Shown piece after piece: positions 31,611-40,055 of a DNA stretch of 64,000 nucleotides. A program made the translations under genes and the position numbers. Where the stretch lies: NCBI GenBank assembly GCA_963719325.1, contig CAVRBW010000014.1, positions 62,001 through 126,000 of the forward strand, given 5' to 3'. The DNA comes from DATBLE01 sp963719325 (GTDB taxonomy: Bacteria > Actinomycetota > Thermoleophilia > Gaiellales > Gaiellaceae). The notes beneath the pieces were generated by a model. It saw nothing but the letters and a program-made list of their open reading frames with translations. It had not been told where the DNA came from and did no database searches. How positions within the stretch are numbered: position 1 is the stretch's first letter; each line of letters begins with the position of its first letter.

Positions 31611-31643
31611 TGCATAAATGCAGATTGTCTGCATAATACGCAG
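31611..31643 (+). promoter_or_regulatory. Tandem ArgR operator (ARG boxes) at argC
   Basis: Two AT-rich imperfect palindromes, TGCATAAATGCA (31611-31622) and TGCATAATACGCA (31630-31642), sit immediately before and up to the argC ATG (31644). Spacing of about two helical turns suits a hexameric ArgR. They stand out strongly from the GC-rich surroundings, and argR is in the same cluster. Confidence 0.78.
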
Positions 31644-32628
31644 ATGGTCTCGGCAGCAGTCATCGGCGCCGCCGGCTTCTCCGGACAGGAGACCCTCGAC
31701 CGTGTCCTCGCGCATCCGGAGCTCGACCTCGTCGCGCTCGGCTCCGACTCGCTCGCCGGACAGCCCGCCACCGCGCTCGACCCGCGCCTTGCCCGCAACG
31801 GACACGGCCCGCTGCCCGAGTTCGTGCTCGAACGCCGAGGCGCTCGCATCCGGCGCCGACGTCGTCTTCTGCTGCTTCGGCCACAAGGAGGCGTCACGGC
31901 TCGACCCGCCGACGGACGCGGTCGTCGTCGACCTTTCCGGGGCCCATCGTCTCGCCGACACGGCCGCCTATGCCTCCTGGTACGGCTTCGCGCATCCCGG
32001 GCTCAACGACGGCTGGTGCTACGCGCTGCCGGAGCTGGCGCCGCCGACCACTCGTCTGATCGCCAACCCGGGGTGCTATGCGACCGCAGCGTTGCTTGCC
32101 CTCGCACCGCTAACCGGCGCGATCGAGCCGAACGGGGTCGTCGTCGACGCGAAGTCGGGTGTCTCCGGGGCGGGCCGGTCGCTGAAGGCGAGCTCGCATG
32201 CGGCCTCGGTGCTGGAGAACGTCTCTCCGTACCGCGTCGGCGCGCACCAGCACGAGCCGGAGATCGAGCAGTTCCTCGGCTTCCCGGTCTGCTTCGTGCC
32301 CCATTTGCTGCCCGTACGGCGTGGCCTGATCGCCACCTGCTACGTGCAGGCCACGGAGGACGTTCGCTCTCTGCTCGAGGCGGCTTACGTCTCGTCGTCG
32401 GTCGTCTCCGTGCTGCCGGAGGGCGCCGTGCCCGATCTCGCCCGGGTTCAGGGGACAGATGCTGCCGAGGTCGCCCTGTTCGAGGACCGGGCGACCGGCC
32501 GGTCGATCGTCATCTGTGCGCTCGACAACCTCGGCAAGGGCGCCGCCGGTCAGGCCGTCCAGAACGCGAACCTCGCGCTCGGACTCGACGAGACGGCCGG
32601 GCTTCGGCTGTCGGGGGTCCTGGTCTGA
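31644..32628 (+). pseudogene. argC: N-acetyl-gamma-glutamyl-phosphate reductase (single frameshift)
   Basis: Third step of arginine synthesis. The N-terminus (VSAAVIGAAGFSGQETLDRVL) is in one frame to about 31827 (PLPEFV). From about 31830 the conserved protein continues in another frame: SNAEALASGADVVFCCFGH, VVDLSGAHRLAD, the active-site cysteine in ANPGCYATAALLAL, PHLLPVRRGL, QAVQNANLALGL. One extra base near 31829 explains this. The rest is intact and the next gene overlaps the stop (TGATG), so the operon looks functional and a sequencing or assembly error is likelier than decay. ARG boxes abut its ATG. Confidence 0.88.
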
Positions 32629-33827
32629 TGGCAGTCGCCGTCCAGCGGGTCGAAGCAGCCACAGGCGCGATCACCGCGGCGAAGGGATTCGTCGCCGCGG
32701 GCGTCCATGCCGGGATACGGCGCTCGAAGCTCGACCTCGCGATCGTTCGTTCCACCGAGCCGGCCGTCGGCGCCGGGATGTTCACCGCCAACTGCGTCCA
32801 GGCGGCGCCTGTGCTCGTCTCGAAGGCGCACCTCGCGCAGACGCAGCCGCAGGCGATCGTGATCAACTCCGGCGTCGCCAATGCGGCGACGGGGAAGCAG
32901 GGTGAGCTCGACGCGCTCGCCACCGCCGCGGAGACCGCGGAGCTGCTCGATCTCGAGGCCCGGCAGGTGCTCGTCCTCTCCACCGGCGTGATCGGCGCGA
33001 AGCTCCCGATGAACCGCCTGCTCGCGGGTCTGGAGGAGGCGGCCGGCCTGCTCGCGAAGGACGGCGGTCCCGACGCCGCCGAAGCGATCCTGACGACGGA
33101 TACGTGCTCGAAGGAGTCGGTGGTCTCGTGCACGGGGTTCACGGTCGGGGGGATGGCGAAGGGCGCCGGAATGATCCACCCGCACCTGGCGACCATGCTC
33201 GCGGTCGTCACCACCGACTACCCGCTCGAGGCCGGCGAGGCCCGAGGTTTCCTCAAGGGCGCGGTGAACGAAAGCTTCAACAGGATCTCGGTCGACGGCG
33301 AGTGCTCGACCAACGACGCCGTGATCCTGCTCGCGAACGGCGCCAGCGGGATCGAGCGCACCCCGGCAAGTGACCGCGAGTTCGCGGCAGCGCTCCGGGA
33401 AGTGTGCGCCGATCTCTCTCGGCAGATCGTCGAGGACGGCGAGGGCGCGACGATGGTGCTCGAGATCGAGGTCAACGGCGCGGCCAGCGCCGGCGAGGCG
33501 GACGCGATCGCCAAGCGGATCGCGACCTCGCCGCTGGTCAAGACCGCGGCCTTCGGGCGCGACGCGAACTGGGGGCGGATCCTCTCCGCTGCCGGCTCGG
33601 CCTTCTGCGCGGGCGCGTTCGCGCGCGTCGACGTCGACCGGCTCGTCCTGCGGATGAACGGAGTGACCGTCTTCGCGGCAGGCGAGCCCACCGGCGAGGA
33701 GGCACCGATGGAGGGCGCCGTGTGCCGGATCGAGCTCGACCTCGGCTTGGGCTCGCACAGCGCCGCCTACCTGGCCTCGGACCTGACGTACGAGTACGTC
33801 CGGATCAACGCGGAGTACCGAACGTGA
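32628..33827 (+). CDS. argJ: Bifunctional glutamate N-acetyltransferase / N-acetylglutamate synthase
   Basis: Recycles the acetyl group between N-acetylornithine and glutamate, giving a cyclic arginine pathway. 399 residues; the precursor self-cleaves before the threonine in KGAGMIHPHLATML, seen at about residue 180-195. Other conserved parts: INSGVANAATG, STGVIGAKLPM, FGRDANWGRI. ATG 32628 shares bases with the argC stop. Whether it is bi- or monofunctional cannot be told from sequence. Confidence 0.94.
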   Translation: MAVAVQRVEAATGAITAAKGFVAAGVHAGIRRSKLDLAIVRSTEPAVGAGMFTANCVQAAPVLVSKAHLAQTQPQAIVINSGVANAATGKQGELDALATAAETAELLDLEARQVLVLSTGVIGAKLPMNRLLAGLEEAAGLLAKDGGPDAAEAILTTDTCSKESVVSCTGFTVGGMAKGAGMIHPHLATMLAVVTTDYPLEAGEARGFLKGAVNESFNRISVDGECSTNDAVILLANGASGIERTPASDREFAAALREVCADLSRQIVEDGEGATMVLEIEVNGAASAGEADAIAKRIATSPLVKTAAFGRDANWGRILSAAGSAFCAGAFARVDVDRLVLRMNGVTVFAAGEPTGEEAPMEGAVCRIELDLGLGSHSAAYLASDLTYEYVRINAEYRT

Positions 33828-34294
33828 CCGCGCATCGACGAGAGCGGCACGGCGCGATCCTCAGGCTGATCCGAGAGCGTTCGATCGGGACGCAGTCGGA
33901 GCTGGCCGAGGCGTTGCACGCGGCCGGGTACGAGGCCGTGCAGACGACCGTCTCCCGAGACATCGCCGAGCTCGGGCTCGTGAAGGTTCGAGGAGCGAGC
34001 GGGCGGCTCGTCTACGCGCCGGCCGGAGCGTCGAATCCGGATCGCCTGCGCGACCTGGAGGCGGCGTTCCGCCGCTGGGCGCACGCGATCGAGTGCAACG
34101 ACAATCTCGTCGTCGTCTTCACCCCGCGCGGGTTCGCCGCCGCGCTCGCCGAGGCGATCGACGAGTCCCTGCATCCGCACGTCCTCGCCACCGTCGCGGG
34201 GGACAACACGATCCTCGTCATTCCGGCCACCGGCGTGAGCGCCGAGGCCCTGCGTAACGAGCTGAGCGAACACCTGATGGAAGGAGCAGCATGA
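33824..34294 (+). CDS. argR: Arginine repressor
   Basis: 156-residue ArgR: N-terminal winged helix (ILRLIRERSIGTQSELAEAL then VQTTVSRDIAELGLVKV) and C-terminal hexamerisation/arginine-binding domain (IECNDNLVVVFTPRGFAAALAEAID, VAGDNTILVIPAT). Starts at GTG 33824 overlapping the argJ stop, and its TGA overlaps the argG ATG. It is expected to bind the ARG boxes at 31611-31643 and so control its own operon. Confidence 0.93.
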   Translation: MTAHRRERHGAILRLIRERSIGTQSELAEALHAAGYEAVQTTVSRDIAELGLVKVRGASGRLVYAPAGASNPDRLRDLEAAFRRWAHAIECNDNLVVVFTPRGFAAALAEAIDESLHPHVLATVAGDNTILVIPATGVSAEALRNELSEHLMEGAA

Positions 34295-35496
34295 AGACAG
34301 CCGTCCTGGCCTACAGCGGAGGCCTCGATACGACCTGCATCATCGCCTGGCTGAAGGAGGACTACGGCTTCGACGAGGTGATCGCCGTGCTCTGCGACGT
34401 CGGCCAGGAGTTCGACCTCGAGGAGGCGCAGAAGCGCGGCTACGCCGCCGGCGCCACGGACGTCGTCCTGCTCGACCGCAAGGACGCATTCGCGAACATG
34501 CAGGTCGCCCAGGCGCTGAAGGCGAACGCGCTCTACGAGGGCAAGTACCCGCTCGTCTCCGCGCTCTCGCGGCCGGTGATCGCCCAGGGAGTGGCCGAGC
34601 TCGCGCTCGAGCTCGGCGCCGAAGCCGCCGTCCACGGCTGCACCGGCAAGGGCAACGACCAGCTGCGCTTCGAGCTCGCCTTCCGCGCCAACTACCCGGG
34701 CGTCGAGGTGATCGCGCCGCTCCGCGACCGCCCGTGGACGCGCGACGAGGAGATCGAGTACGCGCTGGAGCGCGGGATTCCGGTCACCGTCACCGCCGAC
34801 TCGCCGTTCTCGATCGACGAGAACCTCTTCGGGCGCTCGATCGAGGCAGGGATCCTCGAGGACCCGTGGGAAGCGCCCCCCGAGGAGGCGTTCCTCCTCA
34901 CCTCCGATCCGGACGACGCTCCGAGTCCGACGGAGATCGTGGTCGGCTTCGAGGCTGGGCTGCCGGTCTCGCTCGACGGCGAGGAGCTGCCGCTCGCCGA
35001 GCTGATCGCCGACCTGAACCGGCAGGCCGGCGTCTACGGGATCGGGCGGATCGACATGATCGAGAACCGCGCCGTCGGGATCAAGAGCCGCGAGCTGTAC
35101 GAGGCGCCCGCGGCGATCGCCTTGATCACCGCTCACAAGGCGCTGGAGGATCTCGTCCTGACGAAGGCGGAGCTGGAGACGAAGCGCTGGATCGAGGACC
35201 GCTGGGCCCGCACGGTCTACGACGGGCTGTGGTTCAGCCCGGTGCGCGAGGCGCTCGACGCCTTCGTCGACCAGACGCAGCAGCTCGTAACGGGCGAGGT
35301 TCGCCTCCAGTTGCGCCCCGCGACGGCGGTCGTCAACGGCCGGCGCTCGGAGAACGCGCTCTACGCGGAGGCGCTCGCGTCGTACGCGACCGGCGAGACC
35401 TTCCCGCACGAGGCGGCGGAAGGATTCATCAGGCTCGCCTCGCTCGAGGCCGAGCTGGCAGCCGCACGGGCGCGGGGTACCAAGGTCACGGCATGA
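34291..35496 (+). CDS. argG: Argininosuccinate synthase
   Basis: ATP-dependent joining of citrulline and aspartate. 401 residues. Motifs: VLAYSGGLDTTCIIAWLKE (pyrophosphatase loop), GCTGKGNDQLRFE, YGIGRIDMIENRAVGIKSRE. ATG 34291 overlaps the argR stop. The gene sits directly between argR and argH, all likely on one transcript from the argC promoter; no separate promoter was seen. Confidence 0.96.
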   Translation: MKTAVLAYSGGLDTTCIIAWLKEDYGFDEVIAVLCDVGQEFDLEEAQKRGYAAGATDVVLLDRKDAFANMQVAQALKANALYEGKYPLVSALSRPVIAQGVAELALELGAEAAVHGCTGKGNDQLRFELAFRANYPGVEVIAPLRDRPWTRDEEIEYALERGIPVTVTADSPFSIDENLFGRSIEAGILEDPWEAPPEEAFLLTSDPDDAPSPTEIVVGFEAGLPVSLDGEELPLAELIADLNRQAGVYGIGRIDMIENRAVGIKSRELYEAPAAIALITAHKALEDLVLTKAELETKRWIEDRWARTVYDGLWFSPVREALDAFVDQTQQLVTGEVRLQLRPATAVVNGRRSENALYAEALASYATGETFPHEAAEGFIRLASLEAELAAARARGTKVTA

Positions 35497-36743
35497 CGCT
35501 CTGGGCGGGGCGGGTCGAGGTCCGCCTCGCCCCAGAGGTCTGGAACTTCCTCCGCGCACACGACGCCGAGCTGCTCCCGTACGACTGCGCGGCCTCGCGG
35601 GTGCATGCGCGGCGGCTGCACGCCGCCGGCGTCCTCAGCGACCAGGAGTATGCCGAGGTCGACTCGAAGCTGACCGCAATCGCCGAGGACGGCGCTTCAG
35701 TGCTCGGTGAGGACGACGAAGACGTCCATTCGGCGATCGAGCGCGCGCTCGGCGAGGTCGGCCGCAAGATCCACGCCGGCCGGTCGCGGAACGACCAGGT
35801 CGCGGCCGCGATGCGCCTCTACGTCGCGGACGCCTGCGCCGAGGCGCTCGAGGCGATCGCGACCTTCGCGCGCACCGTGCTGGACGTCGCCGAGGCGGAG
35901 GCGGAGACTGTCATGCCCGGGTACACGCACCTCCAGCGGGCGCAGCCGATCACGCTCGGCTGGCATCTGCTCGCGTGGGCGGAGATGCTCGAGCGCGACC
36001 GGGCTCGCTTCCGTTTCGCGGGCGACCAGGCGGCCGAGAGTCCCCTGGGCGCGGGCGCGCTCGCCGGTTCGACGTTGCCGCTGCCGAAGCCGCCCGGCTC
36101 GATGCGGAACACGCTCGACGCCGTCGCCGACCGCGACTTCGCGCTCGACTACCTCTACGCGGCGGCGATGCTCTTCGCGCACCTCTCGCGGATCGGCGAG
36201 GAGCTGGTGCTCTGGTCCTCCTCGGAGTTCGGCTTCTCCCGGCTGCCCGAAGAGGCGGCAACAGGGTCGTCGATGATGCCCCAGAAGCTGAATCCCGACG
36301 TCGCCGAGCTTGCTCGCGGCAAGGCGGGCTCGGCGATCGGCCGACTGACAGGACTGCTCGCGACCGTGAAGGGGCTGCCGCTCGCGTACAACCGCGACCT
36401 GCAGGAGGACAAGCGGCCGCTCTTCGATGCCCGCGGCGACACAGGCGAGGCGCTCGCCGCGCTGACGGTGCTCGTCGCCGGTCTGCAGTTCGACCGGGAT
36501 CGGCTCGCCGCGGCCGCCTCCGACCCCCTGCTGCTCGCGACCGACGCGGCCGAGGCGCTGGTCGCCGAAGGCGTCCCCTTCCGGGACGCCCACGAACGCG
36601 TCGCCGGCGCGGTGCGGGAAGGGACGTTCGAACCCGACGCGACCGCAGCCGAGAGCGTCGCCGCCCGGCTGGGCGACGTGCACGCGGCGATCGTCCAGGC
36701 GCGCGCGCGGCTCGGTGCCGCGGAAGAGCAGGGACAGACCTAG
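35493..36743 (+). CDS. argH: Argininosuccinate lyase
   Basis: Last step of arginine synthesis, releasing fumarate. 416 residues, a little short of the usual 450-470. Fumarase/aspartase superfamily signature GSSMMPQKLNPD at about 262-273, plus DEDVHSAIERAL, HAGRSRNDQVA and TVMPGYTHLQRAQP. ATG 35493 overlaps the argG stop. argB, argD and argF, usually part of such clusters, are absent here. The stop codon lies at the centre of a perfect palindrome that probably ends the operon. Confidence 0.95.
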   Translation: MTLWAGRVEVRLAPEVWNFLRAHDAELLPYDCAASRVHARRLHAAGVLSDQEYAEVDSKLTAIAEDGASVLGEDDEDVHSAIERALGEVGRKIHAGRSRNDQVAAAMRLYVADACAEALEAIATFARTVLDVAEAEAETVMPGYTHLQRAQPITLGWHLLAWAEMLERDRARFRFAGDQAAESPLGAGALAGSTLPLPKPPGSMRNTLDAVADRDFALDYLYAAAMLFAHLSRIGEELVLWSSSEFGFSRLPEEAATGSSMMPQKLNPDVAELARGKAGSAIGRLTGLLATVKGLPLAYNRDLQEDKRPLFDARGDTGEALAALTVLVAGLQFDRDRLAAAASDPLLLATDAAEALVAEGVPFRDAHERVAGAVREGTFEPDATAAESVAARLGDVHAAIVQARARLGAAEEQGQT

Positions 36744-36755
36744 GTCTGTCCCTGC
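36728..36755. terminator. Perfect palindrome centred on the argH stop codon
   Basis: GCAGGGACAGACC and GGTCTGTCCCTGC, 13 bp each side of a central TA, include the argH TAG. A very stable hairpin in the message. No T-run, so it could be a rho-assisted 3' end or a dispersed palindrome that supplied the last codons of argH (EQGQT). Confidence 0.6.
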
Positions 36756-36828
36756 CGTCGGAGCTCGGGCAGGTTCGCCCGGCCTTCTGCGTTAATCGAC
36801 GTGTGTTGCGTGAGAGGACTCTCCGGTG

Positions 36829-38103
36829 ATGAATCCGCTCGCCCGTCAGATCCAGCGGACTTACCTCACCCTGCTGCTCGGAAACACGCTGGCGGCGTCG
36901 TTCATCTGGGGCATCAACACGCTCTTCCTGCTCGACGCCGGGCTCAGCAACCTGGAGGCGTTCGCCGCCAACGCCTTCTTCACCGCCGGCATGGTTCTCT
37001 TCGAGGTGCCGACCGGCGTCGTCGCCGACACGTGGGGTCGCAGGGCGTCCTACCTGCTCGGGACGCTCACGCTCGCAGGGTCGACGCTCCTCTACTACCT
37101 GATGTGGGAGACGAAGGCGCCGTTCTGGGCGTGGGCGATCGTCTCGATGCTGATCGGCCTCGGGTTTACGTTCTTCTCGGGCGCGACCGAGGCCTGGCTC
37201 GTCGACGCGCTCGCCTTCGCCGACTATTCGGGCGGGCTCGAGGCCGTCCTCGGCAAGGGCCAGGTCGTCACCGGAGTCGCCATGCTCGGCGGCTCGGTCG
37301 CCGGCGGGGCGATCGCTCAGGTCTCCTCCCTCGGCGTGCCCTTCCTGATGCGCGTCGGCGTCCTGCTGCTGATGTTCGTCGTCGCCGGGAAGCTGATGAA
37401 GGATCTCGGCTTCGAGCCGGAGCGTCGGGGGGAGCCGTTGCGCGCGATGCGCCGGGTGTTCGTCACGTCGCTCGACTACGGGATGAAGAACCCACCGGTG
37501 CGCTGGATGATGCTCGCCGCTCCGTTCGCCTCCGGCGTCGGCATCTATACGTTCTATGCGCTCCAGCCCTTCCTGCTCGGCCTCTGGGGGAACAGCAAGG
37601 CTTACTCGATCGCCGGTCTCGCGGCGGCGATCGTCGCCGGGTCCCAGATTCTCGGCGGGTACGCGGCGCCGAAGATTCGCGGCCTCTTCAAACGACGGAC
37701 GAGCGCACTGATCATCGGCACCGCGACGAGCTCCGGCGTCCTCTGCCTGATCGGCCTCACGAACCAGTTCTGGATCGCCCTTGGCCTGCTCGTCGTCTGG
37801 GGCCTGATCTTCGCGGCGGAGATGCCGATCCGCCAGGCCTACCTGAACGGGATGATCCCGTCCAGGCAGCGGGCGACGGTCCTGTCGTTCGACTCGTTGA
37901 TGGGCAACACCGGTGGAGTCGTCATCCAGCCCGGCCTCGGCAAGGCCGCCGACGTGTACAGCTACGCGACCTCGTACGTCTTCGGCGGCTTGATCCAGGT
38001 TCTGGCGGTGCCGTTCATCTTCCTCAGCCGCCGCGAGCGCGATCCTTCCGATACGAAGGTGGCCGCGGCAGGCGTGCCGGCTTCGGAGGCGACCGCGTCC
38101 TAG
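36829..38103 (+). CDS. Major facilitator superfamily transporter
   Basis: 424-residue integral membrane protein with about 12 hydrophobic segments. The loop 2-3 motif FEVPTGVVADTWGRRASYL (MFS motif A type) is near residue 55-75, and a basic central loop (EPERRGEPLRAMRR) separates the two halves. Substrate is unknown; the overall pattern recalls drug or small-metabolite exporters. ATG 36829 (second codon of a GTGATG pair) is preferred. The stop overlaps the convergent hisA stop. Confidence 0.85.
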   Translation: MNPLARQIQRTYLTLLLGNTLAASFIWGINTLFLLDAGLSNLEAFAANAFFTAGMVLFEVPTGVVADTWGRRASYLLGTLTLAGSTLLYYLMWETKAPFWAWAIVSMLIGLGFTFFSGATEAWLVDALAFADYSGGLEAVLGKGQVVTGVAMLGGSVAGGAIAQVSSLGVPFLMRVGVLLLMFVVAGKLMKDLGFEPERRGEPLRAMRRVFVTSLDYGMKNPPVRWMMLAAPFASGVGIYTFYALQPFLLGLWGNSKAYSIAGLAAAIVAGSQILGGYAAPKIRGLFKRRTSALIIGTATSSGVLCLIGLTNQFWIALGLLVVWGLIFAAEMPIRQAYLNGMIPSRQRATVLSFDSLMGNTGGVVIQPGLGKAADVYSYATSYVFGGLIQVLAVPFIFLSRRERDPSDTKVAAAGVPASEATAS

Positions 38104-38825
38104 GAGGCGAGCGCGAGCGCCTCGGCGAGCGTGAAGCGGCCCGACCAGAGCGCGCTGCCGACGACGGCTCCCTCGCAGCCCAGGTCCCGCAGCGTCGTCA
38201 GGTCCGCGAGCGAGGCGATGCCGCCCGCTGCGAAGACCGGCAGTCCCACGGCGAGCACCTCGTCGTAGAGCGGGAGGTCCGGTCCGGCGAGCGAACCGTC
38301 GCGGCGGGTGCTGGTCACCAGCAGACGGCGAACGCCCGCGTCCGCGCACCGGCGTGCGAGCTCTCCCGCCGTCAGCTCGCTGTCGGACGTCCAGCCCTGG
38401 GCGACGACCAGGCCGTCGCGTGCATCCACCGCGACGATCAGCTTGTCGCCCAGTCGCTCGGCCAGCAGCGAGAGGCTCGAGCCTCCGGCCGAACCTGCGG
38501 CGGTCGTGCCCACGAGCACTCGTGCCGCCCCTCCGGCCAACGCTTCCTGGATTGCGCCGTCGTCGCGGAGGCCGCCCCCGATCTGGACCGGAATGCCGCT
38601 TGCTGCCGCGACCACGCGCTCGACGAGCCCCGGCGTCGGTCCGCCCGAGAACGCGCCGTCCAGATCGACGACGTGGAGCCAGGTTGCGCCCTCGCTGAGG
38701 AACCGTGTTGCTGCGGCGGCCGGGTCGCCGCCTTCGATCGTGACGTGCTCCCGGCGGCCCTCCGAGAGACGTACGCACCGTCCCTCGAGGACGTCGATCG
38801 CGGGGATGACGGTAAATGTGGACAT
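38100..38825 (-). CDS. hisA: Phosphoribosylformimino-5-aminoimidazole carboxamide ribotide isomerase
   Basis: TIM-barrel isomerase, fourth step of histidine synthesis; in many actinobacteria the homolog PriA also does the TrpF step, which cannot be judged here. 241 residues with VIPAIDVLEGRCVRLSEG (phosphate loop, Asp), QIGGGLRDDGAIQEAL, VAVDARDGLVVAQGW (second Asp) and AAGGIASLADL. It is transcribed away from the rest of the his genes. Its ATG (38825) touches the palindromic operator, and TAATAC ends 6 nt before it, so the message is probably leaderless. Confidence 0.92.
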   Translation of the reverse strand: MSTFTVIPAIDVLEGRCVRLSEGRREHVTIEGGDPAAAATRFLSEGATWLHVVDLDGAFSGGPTPGLVERVVAAASGIPVQIGGGLRDDGAIQEALAGGAARVLVGTTAAGSAGGSSLSLLAERLGDKLIVAVDARDGLVVAQGWTSDSELTAGELARRCADAGVRRLLVTSTRRDGSLAGPDLPLYDEVLAVGLPVFAAGGIASLADLTTLRDLGCEGAVVGSALWSGRFTLAEALALAS

Positions 38826-38855
38826 GCGAGCGTATTAGCATGCTAACATGCTCGC
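38826..38855. promoter_or_regulatory. Palindromic operator between hisA and yerC
   Basis: A 30-bp inverted repeat: GCGAGC (38826-38831) and GCTCGC (38850-38855) flank the perfect 12-mer TTAGCATGCTAA (38835-38846). It fills the whole gap between the hisA start (38825) and the yerC start (38859). Candidate -10 boxes TAATAC (minus) and TAACAT (plus) lie inside it, so one bound repressor could shut both directions. Confidence 0.8.
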
Positions 38856-38858
38856 ACG

Positions 38859-39176
38859 ATGAGCACAGCGGACGCGAGCGAGCCTCGACATGTCGTCGAG
38901 GACCTTCCAGGCCTGGACGACCTCGCAGCTGCCGTCGTCAGCCTCCGCACCGGCGACGAGGCGAAACGCTTCCTGCGCGATCTCTGCACGCTCGGAGAGC
39001 TGGCGGCCCTCGCGCACCGCTGGCAGATTGCGCGGCTCCTCGACCAGAAGCTGCCGTACCTCGACATCGCCGAGCGCGTCCACACGAGCACGGCGACCGT
39101 CACCAGGGTCGCGCAGTGGCTGCGCCACGGCGCCGGCGGCTACGAGCTGGCGCTCTCGCGCGCGCGTAAGCGGTAA
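38859..39176 (+). CDS. TrpR/YerC/YecD family transcriptional regulator (probable his regulator)
   Basis: 105-residue protein with the TrpR-type helix-turn-helix: FLRDLCTLGELAALAHRWQIARLLD followed by LPYLDIAERVHTSTATVTRVAQWL. Members found beside histidine genes are thought to be histidine-responsive repressors. Here it is the first gene of the plus-strand his operon and starts 3 bp after a perfect palindrome it most likely binds, which also covers the hisA start. Effector (histidine or another ligand) is an inference. hisG follows after 6 bp. Confidence 0.88.
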   Translation: MSTADASEPRHVVEDLPGLDDLAAAVVSLRTGDEAKRFLRDLCTLGELAALAHRWQIARLLDQKLPYLDIAERVHTSTATVTRVAQWLRHGAGGYELALSRARKR

Positions 39177-39182
39177 GGCGAG

Positions 39183-40055
39183 ATGAGCGCGGGCGTCGAA
39201 GGCCGCTTGCTCGTCGCCGTCCCCTCGAAGGGGCGGATGGCGCCGCCGTCACTCGAGGTGCTCGCGGCAGCCGGTCTTCGCTTCGAGGCCGGCGAGCGCG
39301 CGTTGCACGTTCCCTGCCAGAACGCGCCGGTCGACCTGCTGCTCGTCCGGCCGCACGACATCCCGGAATACGTCCAGGACGGTGTCGTCCACGTGGGGAT
39401 CACCGGAGCCAACCTCGTCGTCGAGGCGGAGGCCGAGGTTCTCACCCTCGCCGAGCTCGGCTTCGCCGCCTGCACGCTCGAAGCCGCAGTTCCCACGGCC
39501 GCGCCTCAGCAATCGCTGACCGACCTCGCCGGCGTACGGATCGCGACCGCCTACCCGGTTACCACCGCTGTCGCGCTGGCCCGCCTCGGCGTCGAAGCCG
39601 AGCTGGTCACCGTGTCGGGCTCCGTCGAGGCCGCACCGCGGCTCGGCCTCTCGGAGGCGATCGTCGACCTCGTGTCCACGGGATCGACCGCCAGCGTGAA
39701 CGGGCTCCGGCGCATCGGCACGCTCCTGCGCTCGGAAGCGGTGCTGATCGCCAACGGCAACATGCTCGACGAGCGCCGCGATCTCGTCGACCGGCTTGAG
39801 CTGATGATTCGCGGCGTTGTCGCCGCGCGACGCCGACGCTACGTGATGCTGAACGCGCCCGAGGAAGCGCTCCCCGCGATCCGCGACCTCCTCCCGGGCC
39901 TGGGCGCGCCTTCGGTGCTTCCGCTCGCCGAGCCCGGACAGATCGCGGTTCACGCCGCGGTCGACACCGACGACATCTGGGATCTCCTGCCACCGCTCAA
40001 GGCCGCCGGCGCGTCGTCGATCCTCGTCGTCCCCGTCGAGCGGCTCGTGCCGTGA
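39183..40055 (+). CDS. hisG: ATP phosphoribosyltransferase (long form)
   Basis: First committed step of histidine synthesis. 290 residues, the length of the long HisG with a C-terminal ACT-like regulatory domain, so no HisZ is required. Seen: LLVAVPSKGRMAPPSLEVL, VHVGITGANLVVE, EAIVDLVSTGSTASVNGLR (PRPP loop), and the C-terminal DDIWDLLPPLKAAGASSILVV. ATG 39183; hisD begins at a GTG overlapping its stop. Confidence 0.94.
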   Translation: MSAGVEGRLLVAVPSKGRMAPPSLEVLAAAGLRFEAGERALHVPCQNAPVDLLLVRPHDIPEYVQDGVVHVGITGANLVVEAEAEVLTLAELGFAACTLEAAVPTAAPQQSLTDLAGVRIATAYPVTTAVALARLGVEAELVTVSGSVEAAPRLGLSEAIVDLVSTGSTASVNGLRRIGTLLRSEAVLIANGNMLDERRDLVDRLELMIRGVVAARRRRYVMLNAPEEALPAIRDLLPGLGAPSVLPLAEPGQIAVHAAVDTDDIWDLLPPLKAAGASSILVVPVERLVP

